Origin: Verrucomicrobiaceae bacterium | GTDB lineage: Bacteria; Verrucomicrobiota; Verrucomicrobiia; Verrucomicrobiales; Akkermansiaceae | DNA: 64,000 bases | Assembly: GCA_027491155.1 (NCBI GenBank) | Contig: JAIXWR010000012.1 | Coordinates: forward strand, 62,001 to 126,000 | Direction of reading: 5' to 3' | Part shown: in pieces, positions 44,456 to 54,988 of the stretch | How positions within the stretch are numbered: position 1 is the first letter of the stretch | Layout of the letters: every line of letters starts with the position of its first letter | The notes under the pieces: model-generated | Seen by the model: the letters and a program-made list of their open reading frames with translations, nothing else | What the model was told of the DNA's origin: nothing | Databases searched by the model: none | Position numbers and translations under genes: made by a program

Positions 44456-45297
44456 CGGCACACCCCCGCTGCCTCCCTCCTGCAAAGCGTTGCCTCCTTT
44501 CATTCCGGGGGCCCGACGCCGAGCGCTACCTCAACGGCCAGCTCACCCAGGACGTGCGGGACCCCGGCGAACGGGCGCTGCCCTCCTGTATCACGGATGC
44601 CAAGGGCCGCCTGCAGGCCTTCGTCCACGTTTTCCGGGGACCCGACCAAGCCCTCTGGGTCGAGGCTCCGGCCGAACAGGAGGAGGAACTGGAGCAGCGC
44701 CTGACCCGCTACCTGATCGCGGACGACGTCGAGGTCGAAAGGGTTTCCAGCCATTGGGAACTGGTCCATGCGATCGAAGGCTGGGACTCCCCGCTTCCAC
44801 CCGGCGTGTTCCTTCGGGAATCCAACCGGATCCAAGACCACGGGGCCGACCTTTGGCTGCCTGCTGGGACCGTGGTCGAAATCGACGCCGTGAGCGATGC
44901 CGAGGCGGAAACCCGACGGATCACCGCCCGGATCCCGGGCTGGGGACGGGAATTGACCGCAGGGATGCTCCCTCCGGAAGCCGGGCTCGACCGCAACGCG
45001 ATCTCCTACCACAAGGGCTGCTACATCGGTCAGGAAGTGCTTTCCCGGATCAAGACCGCGGGGCGCCTGAACCGCAGGCTCGCCGCCCTGCGGGTCGATC
45101 CCGGCTGCGTCGCCGGCGACCGGCTCGGGGAAATCGGCGCACCGCGCGAAGCCGGCATGCTCACCAGCGTCGCCCCCTGGCCGGACGAAGCGGGCACCCA
45201 TGCCGCGCTCGGCTACCTCGACAAGTCGGCTTTCGACGCCGCCGAACTGCCGGTCGCGGCACGCGGCGGCCTTGCCCGGATCCTCGGGTTCGTCTGA
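44452..45297 (+). CDS. ygfZ: Folate-binding Fe-S cluster repair protein YgfZ
   Basis: The 281-residue protein is a GcvT-fold folate-binding YgfZ. The hallmark is KGCYIGQEVLSRIKTAGRLNRRLA at about residues 190-210, with the essential Cys; PDAERYLNGQLTQDV is the usual N-terminal motif. YgfZ supports synthesis or repair of Fe-S clusters with tetrahydrofolate. It lacks the aminomethyltransferase active site of GcvT, as expected. It overlaps the dehydrogenase gene by 4 bases and is the last gene of the operon, ending 57 bases before the convergent bamA stop. Confidence 0.93.
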   Translation: MTAHPRCLPPAKRCLLSFRGPDAERYLNGQLTQDVRDPGERALPSCITDAKGRLQAFVHVFRGPDQALWVEAPAEQEEELEQRLTRYLIADDVEVERVSSHWELVHAIEGWDSPLPPGVFLRESNRIQDHGADLWLPAGTVVEIDAVSDAEAETRRITARIPGWGRELTAGMLPPEAGLDRNAISYHKGCYIGQEVLSRIKTAGRLNRRLAALRVDPGCVAGDRLGEIGAPREAGMLTSVAPWPDEAGTHAALGYLDKSAFDAAELPVAARGGLARILGFV

Positions 45298-45306
45298 ACG
45301 GCCCGG

Positions 45307-45337
45307 CAACAAAAAGGGCCGCGGTTGCCCGCGGCCC
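45307..45337 (-). terminator. Intrinsic terminator of bamA
   Basis: GGGCCGCGG at 45316-45324 pairs with CCGCGGCCC at 45329-45337 around a 4-base loop; on the minus strand TTTTTGTTG follows. It lies 17 bases past the bamA stop codon. The hairpin also lies between convergent ygfZ and bamA, so it might serve both strands weakly. Confidence 0.9.
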
Positions 45338-45354
45338 CTCCGGAAACCGGCACC

Positions 45355-47730
45355 TCAATACTGGTAGTTGAGGTAGAAGTTGAACTGACCGCCCTTGTCG
45401 GCGATCGGATCCGGGCTGTCGATCGGGAAGGCGTAGTCGAGCGCGATCGGCACCGGGCTGATCGGCAGCTTCAGGCGGACGCCCACGCCGAAGTCGTGGT
45501 AGAGGTCGCTCGGGCTCGGATCCCAGGAGCCGTCGTTGACGAAGCCCATGTCGTAGAACACCGCCGCGCGGACGTTGTCGATCACCGGCACCGTGTATTC
45601 CGCGGAGAGGAAGCCGAGGGACTGGCCGCCGATGACTTCGCCCGTGACCGGATCGCGCGGGCCGACGTCGCGGAACTCGAAGCCGCGCAGGGTCCGGCCG
45701 CCGCCGAGGAAGAGGCGGTCGAAGATCGGGACGTCGCCGCTGGTCGCATCGACGAAGGCCAGCTCGCCGTTGAGCGAAAGGATCGAATCCCAGGCGAGGT
45801 TCCAGTATTTCTGGCCCTGCAGGGTCAGGCCGATCGTATCGACATCGCCGCCGAGGGCGGTGCCTGCCACGCTGAAGCCGATGTCGATTTTCTCGCCGCT
45901 GCGGGTCTCGATCACCGCGTCGCGGCTGTCGTAAACGTAGTTCAAGGCAAGGGCGCTGCGGATGTAATCGCCGTCTTCCGGGAGCAGCAGCGAGGGCGGG
46001 CCGCCGGCCAAAACCGAAGCGTTCGAAAGGGTGGCCACCGAGGATTCGAGCTCGATGTCCACCTGCTCAAGACGGTATTCCAGCTTGATCGAGGACTTTT
46101 CGCCGAGCGGCTTGCGGATGTAGATCGCGCCGCCGCCGTTGGTCTGCTCGTAGAAGTCCGAATAGTACTGCGAGTCGCGGTAGAACAGCTCGACGCCGAG
46201 GGCCAGCTGGCGGTCCATGAACCAGGGCTCGACCAGCGAGATGCTGAAGTCCGTGCGCTCGCTGCCGAGGCGGAGGTTGGCACCGAAGCGCTGGCCAGCT
46301 CCGGTGAAGGCCCAGGGGTTCATGATGTCGAAGTTCGTCTGCTCCAGATTGACGAAGCCGACGATGCTATCGATCGAGCTGAAGCCGATGCCCGCGCTGA
46401 TCGAACCGGTGCGGCGCTCTTCCACCAGCACGTTGATGTCGCGGTAACCGCCGCTGCCGGCGTCGGCATCCACCTGCACGTTGTTGAAGTACTGCAGGCC
46501 TTCCAGACGGGACTTGGCGGTTTCCAGCTCCACCGAGTTAAAGTAGTCGCCCGGCTTGAGCGGCATTTCGCGGCGGATCACCTTGTCCTGGGTCTTGGTG
46601 TTACCCCCGATGTTCACGCGGCCGACCCGGTAACGGGAGCCTTCGGTGATGCGGTAGACGATGTTGACCTGGTTCGGGCCGGCGTCGCGGATGTCCGGGA
46701 CCACGGTCGCATCGGCATAGCCGCGCGAGCCGTAGTAGCTGCGGATCATCTTGATGTCGTCGCGCATCTTCTTCGAGGAGTATCCGTCGCCGCCGTTCAG
46801 GGTCAGCGCCGGGTAGAGTTCCTCGGGCTTGAACACCGTCATGCGGCCGAAACCGACACCGGCAACCGTGTACTTCTCGCCCTCGTTGATCGGGATCACC
46901 AGGTCCACCCGGCCGTCGCCGACCGGGTCGCGGCGGGCACCGGGGCTGCTGGCGCGGAGATAGCCGCGGGTGCGGTAGTAATCGAGCACCGCTTCCACGT
47001 CGGAGTCGAGCTGGTCGACCTCGAAGCGGCCGGATTTGCTGAGCCAAGAGAACCAGCCCTTTTCCTTCACCTTCATCTGCTTCCGCAGGGTGCGGCTGTC
47101 ATAAACCGTGTTCCCTTCGAAGCGGATCTCGCGGATCTCGTTCTTGCCGCCTTCCTCGATGATGAAGATCAGGTCGAGTCCCTGTCCGGTCTCGCTCGGC
47201 TGGGTGCGGTGGCTGATGGAAACGTCCGGATAGCCGTAGCCGCGGTAGTAGGTCTCGAGGTTGCGCCGCGCGGAAAGAATCGCCTCGTCGCTGAGCGCGC
47301 CCCCGACCTTGAGCTTGGTTTCCGCCGCCAGCTTCTTGTCGGTGAAGATGGTATTTCCGACAAAACCGACCGCCACCACGGTGCCGCGGGTGGTGACCTC
47401 GTAAATCACCTTGATCGATTCCCCCGAAGGCTCCGCAAGGACGCGGACGTCATCGACCAGGCCGGACTCATAGAGCGACTTGATGTCGTTATCGACCTTC
47501 TCGCTGCGATAGGCCTCGCCCGAGCGGGTGGAAATGAAGCTGCGCAAACGCGCCTCGTCCACGGAAGCAGCACCCGCGAAGCGGAGCTCCACCTGCGACA
47601 CGTTCTTCCCCTCGATGTCTTGCGCCTTCACCGACGTCGCGGCGAGACCGAGGAAAAGAAGCGCCGCCAGAACCACCCGGCGTGCCAGCAAGGACGCGCC
47701 CCTATTATTTAAGAAGGATGAAATATCCAT
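45355..47730 (-). CDS. bamA: Outer-membrane protein assembly factor BamA
   Basis: The 791-residue precursor has a signal peptide (VVLAALLFLGLAATSVKAQD), five POTRA repeats (about 40-400; YEVTTRGTVVAVGFVGNTIFTDKKL, DLIFIIEEGGKNEIREIRFEGNTVYDSRTLRK, VNIVYRITEGSRYRVGRVNIGGNTKTQDKVIRREM) and a 16-strand barrel with the L6 motif region (LFLGGGRTLRGFEFRDVGPRD; RGF). The C-terminal residue is aromatic (YLNYQY). BamA folds and inserts outer-membrane proteins. The gene proves a diderm envelope. Length is close to the E. coli protein (810). The start codon is the ATG at 47730; a shorter start is possible. Confidence 0.97.
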   Translation of the reverse strand: MDISSFLNNRGASLLARRVVLAALLFLGLAATSVKAQDIEGKNVSQVELRFAGAASVDEARLRSFISTRSGEAYRSEKVDNDIKSLYESGLVDDVRVLAEPSGESIKVIYEVTTRGTVVAVGFVGNTIFTDKKLAAETKLKVGGALSDEAILSARRNLETYYRGYGYPDVSISHRTQPSETGQGLDLIFIIEEGGKNEIREIRFEGNTVYDSRTLRKQMKVKEKGWFSWLSKSGRFEVDQLDSDVEAVLDYYRTRGYLRASSPGARRDPVGDGRVDLVIPINEGEKYTVAGVGFGRMTVFKPEELYPALTLNGGDGYSSKKMRDDIKMIRSYYGSRGYADATVVPDIRDAGPNQVNIVYRITEGSRYRVGRVNIGGNTKTQDKVIRREMPLKPGDYFNSVELETAKSRLEGLQYFNNVQVDADAGSGGYRDINVLVEERRTGSISAGIGFSSIDSIVGFVNLEQTNFDIMNPWAFTGAGQRFGANLRLGSERTDFSISLVEPWFMDRQLALGVELFYRDSQYYSDFYEQTNGGGAIYIRKPLGEKSSIKLEYRLEQVDIELESSVATLSNASVLAGGPPSLLLPEDGDYIRSALALNYVYDSRDAVIETRSGEKIDIGFSVAGTALGGDVDTIGLTLQGQKYWNLAWDSILSLNGELAFVDATSGDVPIFDRLFLGGGRTLRGFEFRDVGPRDPVTGEVIGGQSLGFLSAEYTVPVIDNVRAAVFYDMGFVNDGSWDPSPSDLYHDFGVGVRLKLPISPVPIALDYAFPIDSPDPIADKGGQFNFYLNYQY

Positions 47731-47902
47731 GTGTGTCGGCTAACGGCCCGCATAGAACCGTTTCGGGGCCGGGGGCGTCAAGGACCATGTCGGATTCCGG
47801 TCGCCCGGCCGCCCGCACCTTCGCTTTGACAAGCGGCGAGCCGCCCCCTTAGTTTCCCGCCCCCGGCGCGCCCAAGGCCTTTCCCGCGCCGAACTTTCCG
47901 TC

Positions 47903-49237
47903 ATGAACATCACCGTTGAAAAGCAGCCGAACTGCATCGCCACGCTCCGCGTCGAAGTCCCCTCCGACACCGTGAACACCGTGCGGGCGACCATCGTTTC
48001 CGGCTATGCCGCGCAGGCTCGCATTCCCGGCTTCCGCCCCGGCAAGGCCCCCAGGAACGTCATCGAGAAGAAGTTCCAGGCCGCCATCATCGAGGAACTC
48101 GACGACCGGCTCGTCCGCCAGGCCTATGACGAAGCGCTCCGCCAGCAGGCGCTGAAGGTGCTGAACTTCGGGATCCCGCAGAACCTCAACCACAACCCGG
48201 ACGGCACCCTGACCTTCCACGCGGTGCTGACCCTCGCCCCGGACGTTCAGCTCCCGGACTACAAGGGCATCGCCGTCAAGGCCCCGTCCACCGAAGTCAC
48301 CGACGCCGAGGTGGAAACCCAGCTCGAAGGCCTCCGCGAGCGCTTCGCCGACTACTCCGACATCGAAGGCCGCGCCGCGGAAACCGGCGACCTCGCCGTG
48401 ATCGATTTCACCTCCACCCTCGACGGCCAGCCGCTCGAACAGGCGCTCGGCAAATCCGCCGGCTACCTCGCGGGGCGCGAGGGCTTCTGGCTGAAGCTCG
48501 ACGAAGCCAGCTTCCTGCCCGGCTTCGCCGCCGAGATCGCCGGCCTCAACGTCGGCGACAGCAAGGACATCGCGCTCACCATCCCCGAGGACTTCCCGCT
48601 CTCCGACCTGCGGAACCGCGAGGTCGTCTTCCACGTCACGCTCAAGGGCCTCAAGCAGGCCGTCCTGCCGGAGCTGAACGACGAATTCGCCGGCAAGGTC
48701 ACCGGAGGCAAGACGCTCGAGGAACTCAAGGCCCTCGCCAAGCGCCAGCTCGAAACCGAGAAGCGCCGCCGCATCGACGACTACAAGGTCAACCAGATCG
48801 TCGAGCACTTCAACTCGCTGGTCGATTTCGAGCTGCCCGAGGACCTGCTCCGCCACGAAACCCAGGGCCAGGCCGACGCCCTCGTCGAGCGCGGCATGAA
48901 GTCCGGCATGACCCAGGAGGAAATCGAGGCCCAGCAGGGCGAGATCATCGCCACCGCCGGCGACCAGGCCCGCATCAACCTGAAGACCAACTTCATCCTC
49001 CAGGAGATCGCCCGCGCCGAAGGCATCTCCGTCAGCGACAACGAACTGGTCAACCACCTCGCGATGATCGCCCAGTCGCGGAAGCAGAACCCGAAGAAGT
49101 TCATCAAGGAACTCCAGCGCGGCGGCCGCCTGCCCGGCATCCGCAACTCGATGCTGGTCGGCAAGGCCATTGACTTCGTGCTGGAGCACGCCACCGTCGA
49201 GGAAATCGCAGAAGAACCGACCACCACCGATGAGTGA
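47903..49237 (+). CDS. tig: Trigger factor
   Basis: The 444-residue chaperone has an N-terminal ribosome-binding domain ([17 protein letters not shown] in place of GFRxGKxP), a FKBP-like isomerase domain (about 160-240; [27 protein letters not shown]) and a long C-terminal helical chaperone domain (about 250-430). It binds nascent chains at the tunnel exit. Length matches E. coli Tig (432). It overlaps the clpP start by 8 bases, so tig and clpP form one transcript; the tig-clpP-clpX order is common in bacteria. Confidence 0.97.
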   Translation: MNITVEKQPNCIATLRVEVPSDTVNTVRATIVSGYAAQARIPGFRPGKAPRNVIEKKFQAAIIEELDDRLVRQAYDEALRQQALKVLNFGIPQNLNHNPDGTLTFHAVLTLAPDVQLPDYKGIAVKAPSTEVTDAEVETQLEGLRERFADYSDIEGRAAETGDLAVIDFTSTLDGQPLEQALGKSAGYLAGREGFWLKLDEASFLPGFAAEIAGLNVGDSKDIALTIPEDFPLSDLRNREVVFHVTLKGLKQAVLPELNDEFAGKVTGGKTLEELKALAKRQLETEKRRRIDDYKVNQIVEHFNSLVDFELPEDLLRHETQGQADALVERGMKSGMTQEEIEAQQGEIIATAGDQARINLKTNFILQEIARAEGISVSDNELVNHLAMIAQSRKQNPKKFIKELQRGGRLPGIRNSMLVGKAIDFVLEHATVEEIAEEPTTTDE

Positions 49238-49922
49238 TTTCCCGACCTCGATCCGCGCCGGCGGAGCCCCGAAAAACAGCTACTACGTTCCCGTCGTCAT
49301 CGAACAGGACGGCCGCGGCGAGCGCTCCTTCGACATCTACTCGCGGCTCCTCAAGGACCGCATCATCTTCATCGGCACGCCGATCGACGACTTCGTCGCC
49401 AACTCGGTGATCGCCCAGCTCCTGTTCCTGCAGATGCAGGACCCGAAGAAGGACATCCACATCTACATCAACAGCCCCGGCGGCTCCGTCACTGCCGGCC
49501 TGGCGATGTACGACACGATGCAGTTCATGACCTGCGACGTGAACACCTACTGCATCGGCATTGCCGCCTCCATGGGCTCGGTCCTGCTCACCGCGGGCAC
49601 CAAGGGCAAGCGCTTCTGCCTGCCGAACTCGCACGTGATGATCCACCAGGTCTCCGGCGGCGCCCAGGGCACCGCGTCGGACGTCGAGCGGACCATCGGC
49701 TTCATGTTCAACCTGAAGAAGCGGCTCAACGGCATCCTCGCCAAGCACACCGGCAAGACCGTCGAGCAGGTCGAGCACGACTCCGACCGCGACAACTACA
49801 TGACCGCCGAGGAGTCGGTGGCCTACGGCCTGGTGGACAAGGTCCTCGAGAGCCGCAAGCAGCTCCCGGACGCCGTCGCCGCGTTGACTGACGCGAATGA
49901 CGGAAAAAAGGACGACGCCTGA
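49230..49922 (+). CDS. clpP: ATP-dependent Clp protease proteolytic subunit
   Basis: The 230-residue protein has the Clp catalytic triad: Ser114 ([10 protein letters not shown]), His139 (NSHVMIHQ) and Asp188 region ([22 protein letters not shown]). It forms a two-ring tetradecamer for ClpX or ClpC. The start at 49230 overlaps tig by 8 bases. The N-terminal [43 protein letters not shown] is the family opening. The C-terminus has a Lys/Asp-rich tail. Both ClpX and ClpC in this window are potential partners. Confidence 0.97.
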   Translation: MSDFPTSIRAGGAPKNSYYVPVVIEQDGRGERSFDIYSRLLKDRIIFIGTPIDDFVANSVIAQLLFLQMQDPKKDIHIYINSPGGSVTAGLAMYDTMQFMTCDVNTYCIGIAASMGSVLLTAGTKGKRFCLPNSHVMIHQVSGGAQGTASDVERTIGFMFNLKKRLNGILAKHTGKTVEQVEHDSDRDNYMTAEESVAYGLVDKVLESRKQLPDAVAALTDANDGKKDDA

Positions 49923-49940
49923 GTGGATTTCCGCTAAGTT

Positions 49941-49978
49941 GAGGCGTCGGGCTGTCTGGCCAGACGCCTGCTTTTTTT
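49941..49978 (+). terminator. Intrinsic terminator between clpP and clpX (possible attenuator)
   Basis: AGGCGTC at 49942-49948 pairs with GACGCCT at 49963-49969, followed by GC and seven T (49972-49978). It sits 20 bases after clpP and 14 bases before the clpX ATG at 49993, so clpX expression may depend on readthrough or on a promoter overlapping the T-run. Confidence 0.8.
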
Positions 49979-49992
49979 ACACCCGGCATCCC

Positions 49993-51270
<1,278 letters not shown>

Positions 51271-51297
51271 GAGCAGAGCTTACCTACGCATCCGAGA

Positions 51298-51325
51298 CTC
51301 CTCCCGACTTGGGAGGAGCTTTTTC
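51298..51325 (+). terminator. Intrinsic terminator after clpX
   Basis: CTCCTCCC at 51298-51305 pairs with GGGAGGAG at 51311-51318 around a 5-base loop, followed by CTTTTTC. It ends the tig-clpP-clpX transcript 28 bases after the clpX stop. Confidence 0.92.
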
Positions 51326-51392
51326 TGGGACTCAAGTCTGCCAGGAATTCCCTTCCAAAATCGACTGATCCCCGCCGCACTCGGAAATTATC

Positions 51393-51427
51393 CTTGAAAA
51401 TTGAACATTAAATGTTTAATTTTCAAG
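51393..51427 (+). promoter_or_regulatory. 35-base AT-rich palindrome abutting the DUF4143 ATPase start
   Basis: Arms of 17 bases (CTTGAAAATTGAACATT at 51393-51409 and its reverse complement with one mismatch at 51411-51427) flank a single A. The right arm ends one base before the ATG at 51429. It is much more AT-rich than its surroundings. It can act as an operator dimer site or as a stable hairpin over the start codon, and no Shine-Dalgarno sequence precedes the gene. This would strongly limit translation or transcription of the ATPase. Confidence 0.85.
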
Positions 51428-51428
51428 T

Positions 51429-52577
51429 ATGATCCAACGTTCCGCACTCCTCGATCAGGTTCGAACTGCCTTGAAGCGGAGCCGCGTGGTCGCACTGCTC
51501 GGCCCGCGCCAATCGGGCAAAACCACGCTGGCCCGGCAATTGGCGAACGAACAGGGCGGAACCCTGTTCGACCTTGAGAACCCCACCGACCTGGCCCGGC
51601 TTTCCGCACCCCAACTGGCTCTGGAAGGACTTAGCGGCCTAGTGGTGCTCGACGAAATCCAGCTTCGACCCGACCTCTTGCCCCTGCTCCGGGTTCTTGC
51701 GGACCGCGTCCCGCTGCCAGCGAAATTCCTCATTCTAGGCAGCGCCAGCCCGGACCTGATCCGCGGCTCGTCGGAAAGCCTCGCCGGGCGAGTGGAGTTC
51801 GTCGATGTGGGCGGCTTCGACTTGGGGGAGACGGGTACCGGAAATCAGCAAAGCCTTTGGCTCCGCGGCGGCTTTCCCCTCTCCTGGCTGGCCTCCAACG
51901 ACACCGACAGCCTCGCGTGGCGGCAAGGATTCATCCGCACCTTCCTCGAACGCGACATCGGGGCGTTCGGCATCGGAACGCCACCGGAGGCCTTGCGCCG
52001 CCTCTGGCAAATGCTGGCGCACTATCACGGCGGTGTCTGGAACGCGTCGGAATTCGGACGGGCCCTGGGAATCGCCTCGCCCAGCGCGAAGCGCCATCTC
52101 GACATCCTCGCCGGCACTTTCATGGCGCGCTTGCTGCCGCCCTGGTTCGAGAACCTCGGCAAACGGCTCGTCCGGCAGCCCAAGGTCTATATCCGCGACT
52201 CCGGAATCCTCCACGCCCTGCTCGGTCTCGCGACCTTGGACGAAGTCCGCGGGCATCCAAAATGCGGCGCGTCCTGGGAGGGTTTCTGCATCGAACAAAT
52301 CCTCTCGGTCGCCGGCGGGCGCGATGCCTATTTCTGGGCAACCCACGCCGGAGCCGAACTCGACCTGCTGGTCGTCCGCGGCTCAAGGCGCATCGGCTTC
52401 GAGTTCAAATACGGCGATGCGCCGCGAACCTCCAAGTCGATGCACGTGGCGCTGGAGGATCTCCGGCTCGACGAACTTCACGTTGTGTACCCCGGCAACA
52501 CCACCTATCCGCTCGCGGACCGGCTGTTCGCGTCGTCCTTGCCCGATGCCATCGCGACGGCAGGTCGATTCGCATGA
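51429..52577 (+). CDS. ATP-binding protein, AAA_14 / DUF4143
   Basis: The 382-residue protein has an N-terminal AAA_14 domain with Walker A GPRQSGKT (about residues 25-32) and Walker B VVLDEIQ, then DUF4143 (about 190-340) with YFWATHAGAELDLLVV and IGFEFKYG, which resembles a PD-(D/E)xK nuclease-like end. Such proteins are widespread with unknown function. The start follows one base after a 35-base palindrome. The gene composition is normal for the genome, but the regulatory site is AT-rich, so it may have come in with its own control. Confidence 0.88.
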   Translation: MIQRSALLDQVRTALKRSRVVALLGPRQSGKTTLARQLANEQGGTLFDLENPTDLARLSAPQLALEGLSGLVVLDEIQLRPDLLPLLRVLADRVPLPAKFLILGSASPDLIRGSSESLAGRVEFVDVGGFDLGETGTGNQQSLWLRGGFPLSWLASNDTDSLAWRQGFIRTFLERDIGAFGIGTPPEALRRLWQMLAHYHGGVWNASEFGRALGIASPSAKRHLDILAGTFMARLLPPWFENLGKRLVRQPKVYIRDSGILHALLGLATLDEVRGHPKCGASWEGFCIEQILSVAGGRDAYFWATHAGAELDLLVVRGSRRIGFEFKYGDAPRTSKSMHVALEDLRLDELHVVYPGNTTYPLADRLFASSLPDAIATAGRFA

Positions 52578-52625
52578 AGCAAGTTCCCGATTCCAAAGCC
52601 CCGGACACCCCGCTAGCCTCGCGCC

Positions 52626-53828
52626 ATGCGCGCCTTCCTGCTGGCCCTGATTCCCTGCCTTAGCTTCGCCGAACCGGCCGTCCCGCCCGATCCCGACGAG
52701 GCCGCCTACCCGGCGATCGAGCGCTTCGTGAAAGTCCTCGAACAGGTCCGCCAGCGCCACCCCGACGCCGACAAGGTCGCCTACGACCGCCTCGTCAACC
52801 ACGCGCTTGAAGGCATGCTTTCCAGCCTCGATCCCTTCTCCAGCTTCATCCACCCGGAAATGGCCCGCGCGCTGGAGGCGGACCCGAAGCTCGACCCCTA
52901 CCTGCCCTCGCTCGGCCTGACCCTCGGCGTGCGCGACGACGGCCTCTTCCTCTCCAACGTCGCCCCCGCCTCGCCCGCCTCCCGCGCCGGGCTGCTCCCC
53001 GGTTCGGCCCTCCTCAGCGTCGATGGCAATCCGCCGCCGCCTCTCGCGGAGCTGCTTTCCTCCCTGCGCAAGGCTCCCGGCCAAAAGACGAAGCTCAAGG
53101 TCAAGTCCCTCACCGAACCCAAACCGCTGGAGATCGAACTGGTCCACGTCGCCGTCGAGGAACGCGCCGTCACCGAGGCCCGCCTGTTAGAAGACAACAC
53201 CACCGGCTACATCCGCCTCGCCTCCTTCATGGGAACCTGCGCCCGCGAAATGGAAGCCGCGCTCGATGAACTCGAGGACAAGGGCATGAAGAAGCTCATC
53301 CTCGACCTCCGCGGCAACCCCGGCGGCGACCTCCAGCAAACCGTCGAAATCCTCGGCTTTTTCGTGCCACCCGGCACCGCCGTCGTGACCACCCAGGGCC
53401 GCGGCGGCGAGGTGCAAGGCGAGCCCTTGAAAACCGCCGAACGCCAGCGCCGGAAACGCGAATACCCGATCCACGTGTTGATCGACCGGATGTCCGCCTC
53501 CGCCTCCGAACTCACCGCCGGTGCCCTGCAGGACCTCAAGCGCGCGGTCATTGTCGGCGAGACCAGCTACGGCAAAGGCTCCGTCCAGAACATCATCCCG
53601 ATGGGCGGCGGCACCGCCCTGCGCCTCACCATTGCCACCTACCACACGCCCTCCGGCAAGACCCCGCACCGGGTCGGCGTCACCCCCGACGTGAAAGTCG
53701 ATTTCACCGATGCCGACCGCGAAAAGCTCGCCCTCTCCTACCGCCGCGCCGCTCTAACCGCCGAGGAAGCCAAGCAGCTCGAAGGCTGGACCGACCCCGT
53801 CCTGGAAGCGGCCCGAAGTGCCAAGTGA
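52626..53828 (+). CDS. C-terminal processing peptidase, S41 family
   Basis: The 400-residue precursor has a signal peptide (MRAFLLALIPCLSFA), a PDZ domain (about 92-170; LGLTLGVRDDGLFLSNVAPASPASRAGLLPGSALLSVDG) and an S41 catalytic domain with the Ser in MSASASEL (289-296) and Lys317 (ETSYGKGSVQN). Carboxyl-terminal proteases cut proteins in the periplasm. The CDS ends inside a repeat: the last codons GCC AAG TGA are the start of the AAGTGCC/AAGTGAG heptamer array before tsaD. It is transcribed in the same direction as tsaD with 78 bases between. Confidence 0.93.
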   Translation: MRAFLLALIPCLSFAEPAVPPDPDEAAYPAIERFVKVLEQVRQRHPDADKVAYDRLVNHALEGMLSSLDPFSSFIHPEMARALEADPKLDPYLPSLGLTLGVRDDGLFLSNVAPASPASRAGLLPGSALLSVDGNPPPPLAELLSSLRKAPGQKTKLKVKSLTEPKPLEIELVHVAVEERAVTEARLLEDNTTGYIRLASFMGTCAREMEAALDELEDKGMKKLILDLRGNPGGDLQQTVEILGFFVPPGTAVVTTQGRGGEVQGEPLKTAERQRRKREYPIHVLIDRMSASASELTAGALQDLKRAVIVGETSYGKGSVQNIIPMGGGTALRLTIATYHTPSGKTPHRVGVTPDVKVDFTDADREKLALSYRRAALTAEEAKQLEGWTDPVLEAARSAK

Positions 53829-53906
53829 GAAGTTCCAAGTGCCAAAGGAACCCTGCTTCTTCTGCCTTTCTTGGAACTTCGAACTTCTCACTTGGAACTT
53901 CACTCC
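53816..53906. repeat. Inverted AAGTGCC/TTGGAAC heptamer arrays between S41 and tsaD
   Basis: From 53816 the units AAGTGCC, AAGTGAG, AAGTTCC, AAGTGCC run in 7-base steps, overlapping the S41 stop codon. After a 20-base spacer the inverted units TTGGAAC, TTCGAAC, TTCTCAC, TTGGAAC follow at 53871-53898 and end in TTCACTCC at 53906, right before the tsaD ATG. The two arms can form a long hairpin. The same unit set occurs at 63047-63081. Confidence 0.9.
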
Positions 53907-54935
53907 ATGCTCCTGTTAGCCATCGAATCCTCCTGCGACGAAACCGCGGTTGCCGTGATGTCAGGCGAACCCGGCCGACCCGCGCGCATCCTCGCCTCGG
54001 AGATCTCCTCGCAGATCGAGCTCCATCGGGTTTATGGCGGCGTGGTCCCGGAGATCGCCTCGCGCAACCACTCGCTCCATCTCCGCCCGCTGGTCGAGCA
54101 GGCGTTGAAGCACGCCGGCGTCGCCATCCACGAGATCGATGCCTTTGCCGCCACTTCCGGCCCCGGCCTCGCCTCGTCGCTGCTGATCGGTGCCACCGCG
54201 GCGAAAGCGATGGCCGCCGCGACCGGCAAGCCCTTCCTCGCCGTCAACCACCTCGAAGGCCACTTGCTCTCGCCCTTCGTCGATCGAGGCGTCGTCCCGG
54301 AGCACCTCGCACTCATCGTTTCCGGCGGCCACACCCTCCTGTTAGACGTCGCCGGCCCCGGCCGCTATCGCAAGCTCGGCAGCACCCGCGACGACGCGGC
54401 AGGCGAGGCCTTCGACAAGGTCGCGAAAATGCTCGGCCTTCCTTACCCCGGCGGCCCCGAGATCGAAAAGGCGGCGCTCGGCGGGAACCCGGAGGCCTTC
54501 GCCTTTCCACGCTCGATGATGAAGGAGCCGGGCTTCGACTTCTCCTTCTCCGGCCTCAAGACCGCCGTCCTCTACACCCTCTCCGAACGCAACCCCGAAA
54601 CCGGCACCCCGTTGCCCGGCGAACTCCCCGACCTCTGCGCCTCGTTCCAGCAAGCGGTCATCGACGTGCTCGTCACCAAGACCCTCCGCGCCGCCCGCCA
54701 CGCCGGCCGCCGGACCATCGCGCTGTCCGGCGGCGTCAGCCTGAACAAAGCCCTGCGCGCCGCCTTCGAAGCCGCCTGCCAACGCGAAGGCCTGACCCTC
54801 GCCACCGCCACCCCCGGCCTCTGCACCGACAACGCCGCGATGATCGCCTTCGCCGCCCTGCTGCGCGCCTTCGAAGGCCAATCCTCCCCGCTCGACGGCG
54901 ACATCGATCCCAATTTGCCGCTGGTTTCCGCCTGA
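53907..54935 (+). CDS. tsaD: tRNA N6-adenosine threonylcarbamoyltransferase
   Basis: The 342-residue ASKHA-fold enzyme transfers threonylcarbamoyl to A37 of tRNAs reading ANN codons, with TsaB, TsaC and TsaE. Metal ligands are His115 and His119 (NHLEGH), the N-terminal motif is LLLAIESSCDETAVAV, and the later motif is SGGVSLNKALR with the Asp in CTDNAAMIAFA. The ATG at 53907 is used because earlier in-frame codons are repeat-derived. Its leader contains no Shine-Dalgarno sequence, only inverted heptamers. Confidence 0.97.
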   Translation: MLLLAIESSCDETAVAVMSGEPGRPARILASEISSQIELHRVYGGVVPEIASRNHSLHLRPLVEQALKHAGVAIHEIDAFAATSGPGLASSLLIGATAAKAMAAATGKPFLAVNHLEGHLLSPFVDRGVVPEHLALIVSGGHTLLLDVAGPGRYRKLGSTRDDAAGEAFDKVAKMLGLPYPGGPEIEKAALGGNPEAFAFPRSMMKEPGFDFSFSGLKTAVLYTLSERNPETGTPLPGELPDLCASFQQAVIDVLVTKTLRAARHAGRRTIALSGGVSLNKALRAAFEAACQREGLTLATATPGLCTDNAAMIAFAALLRAFEGQSSPLDGDIDPNLPLVSA

Positions 54936-54988
54936 AGTCGGACATTGCCAGTGACCCGGACTGTCGCCCACAGTGTCGCTGACCGGTC

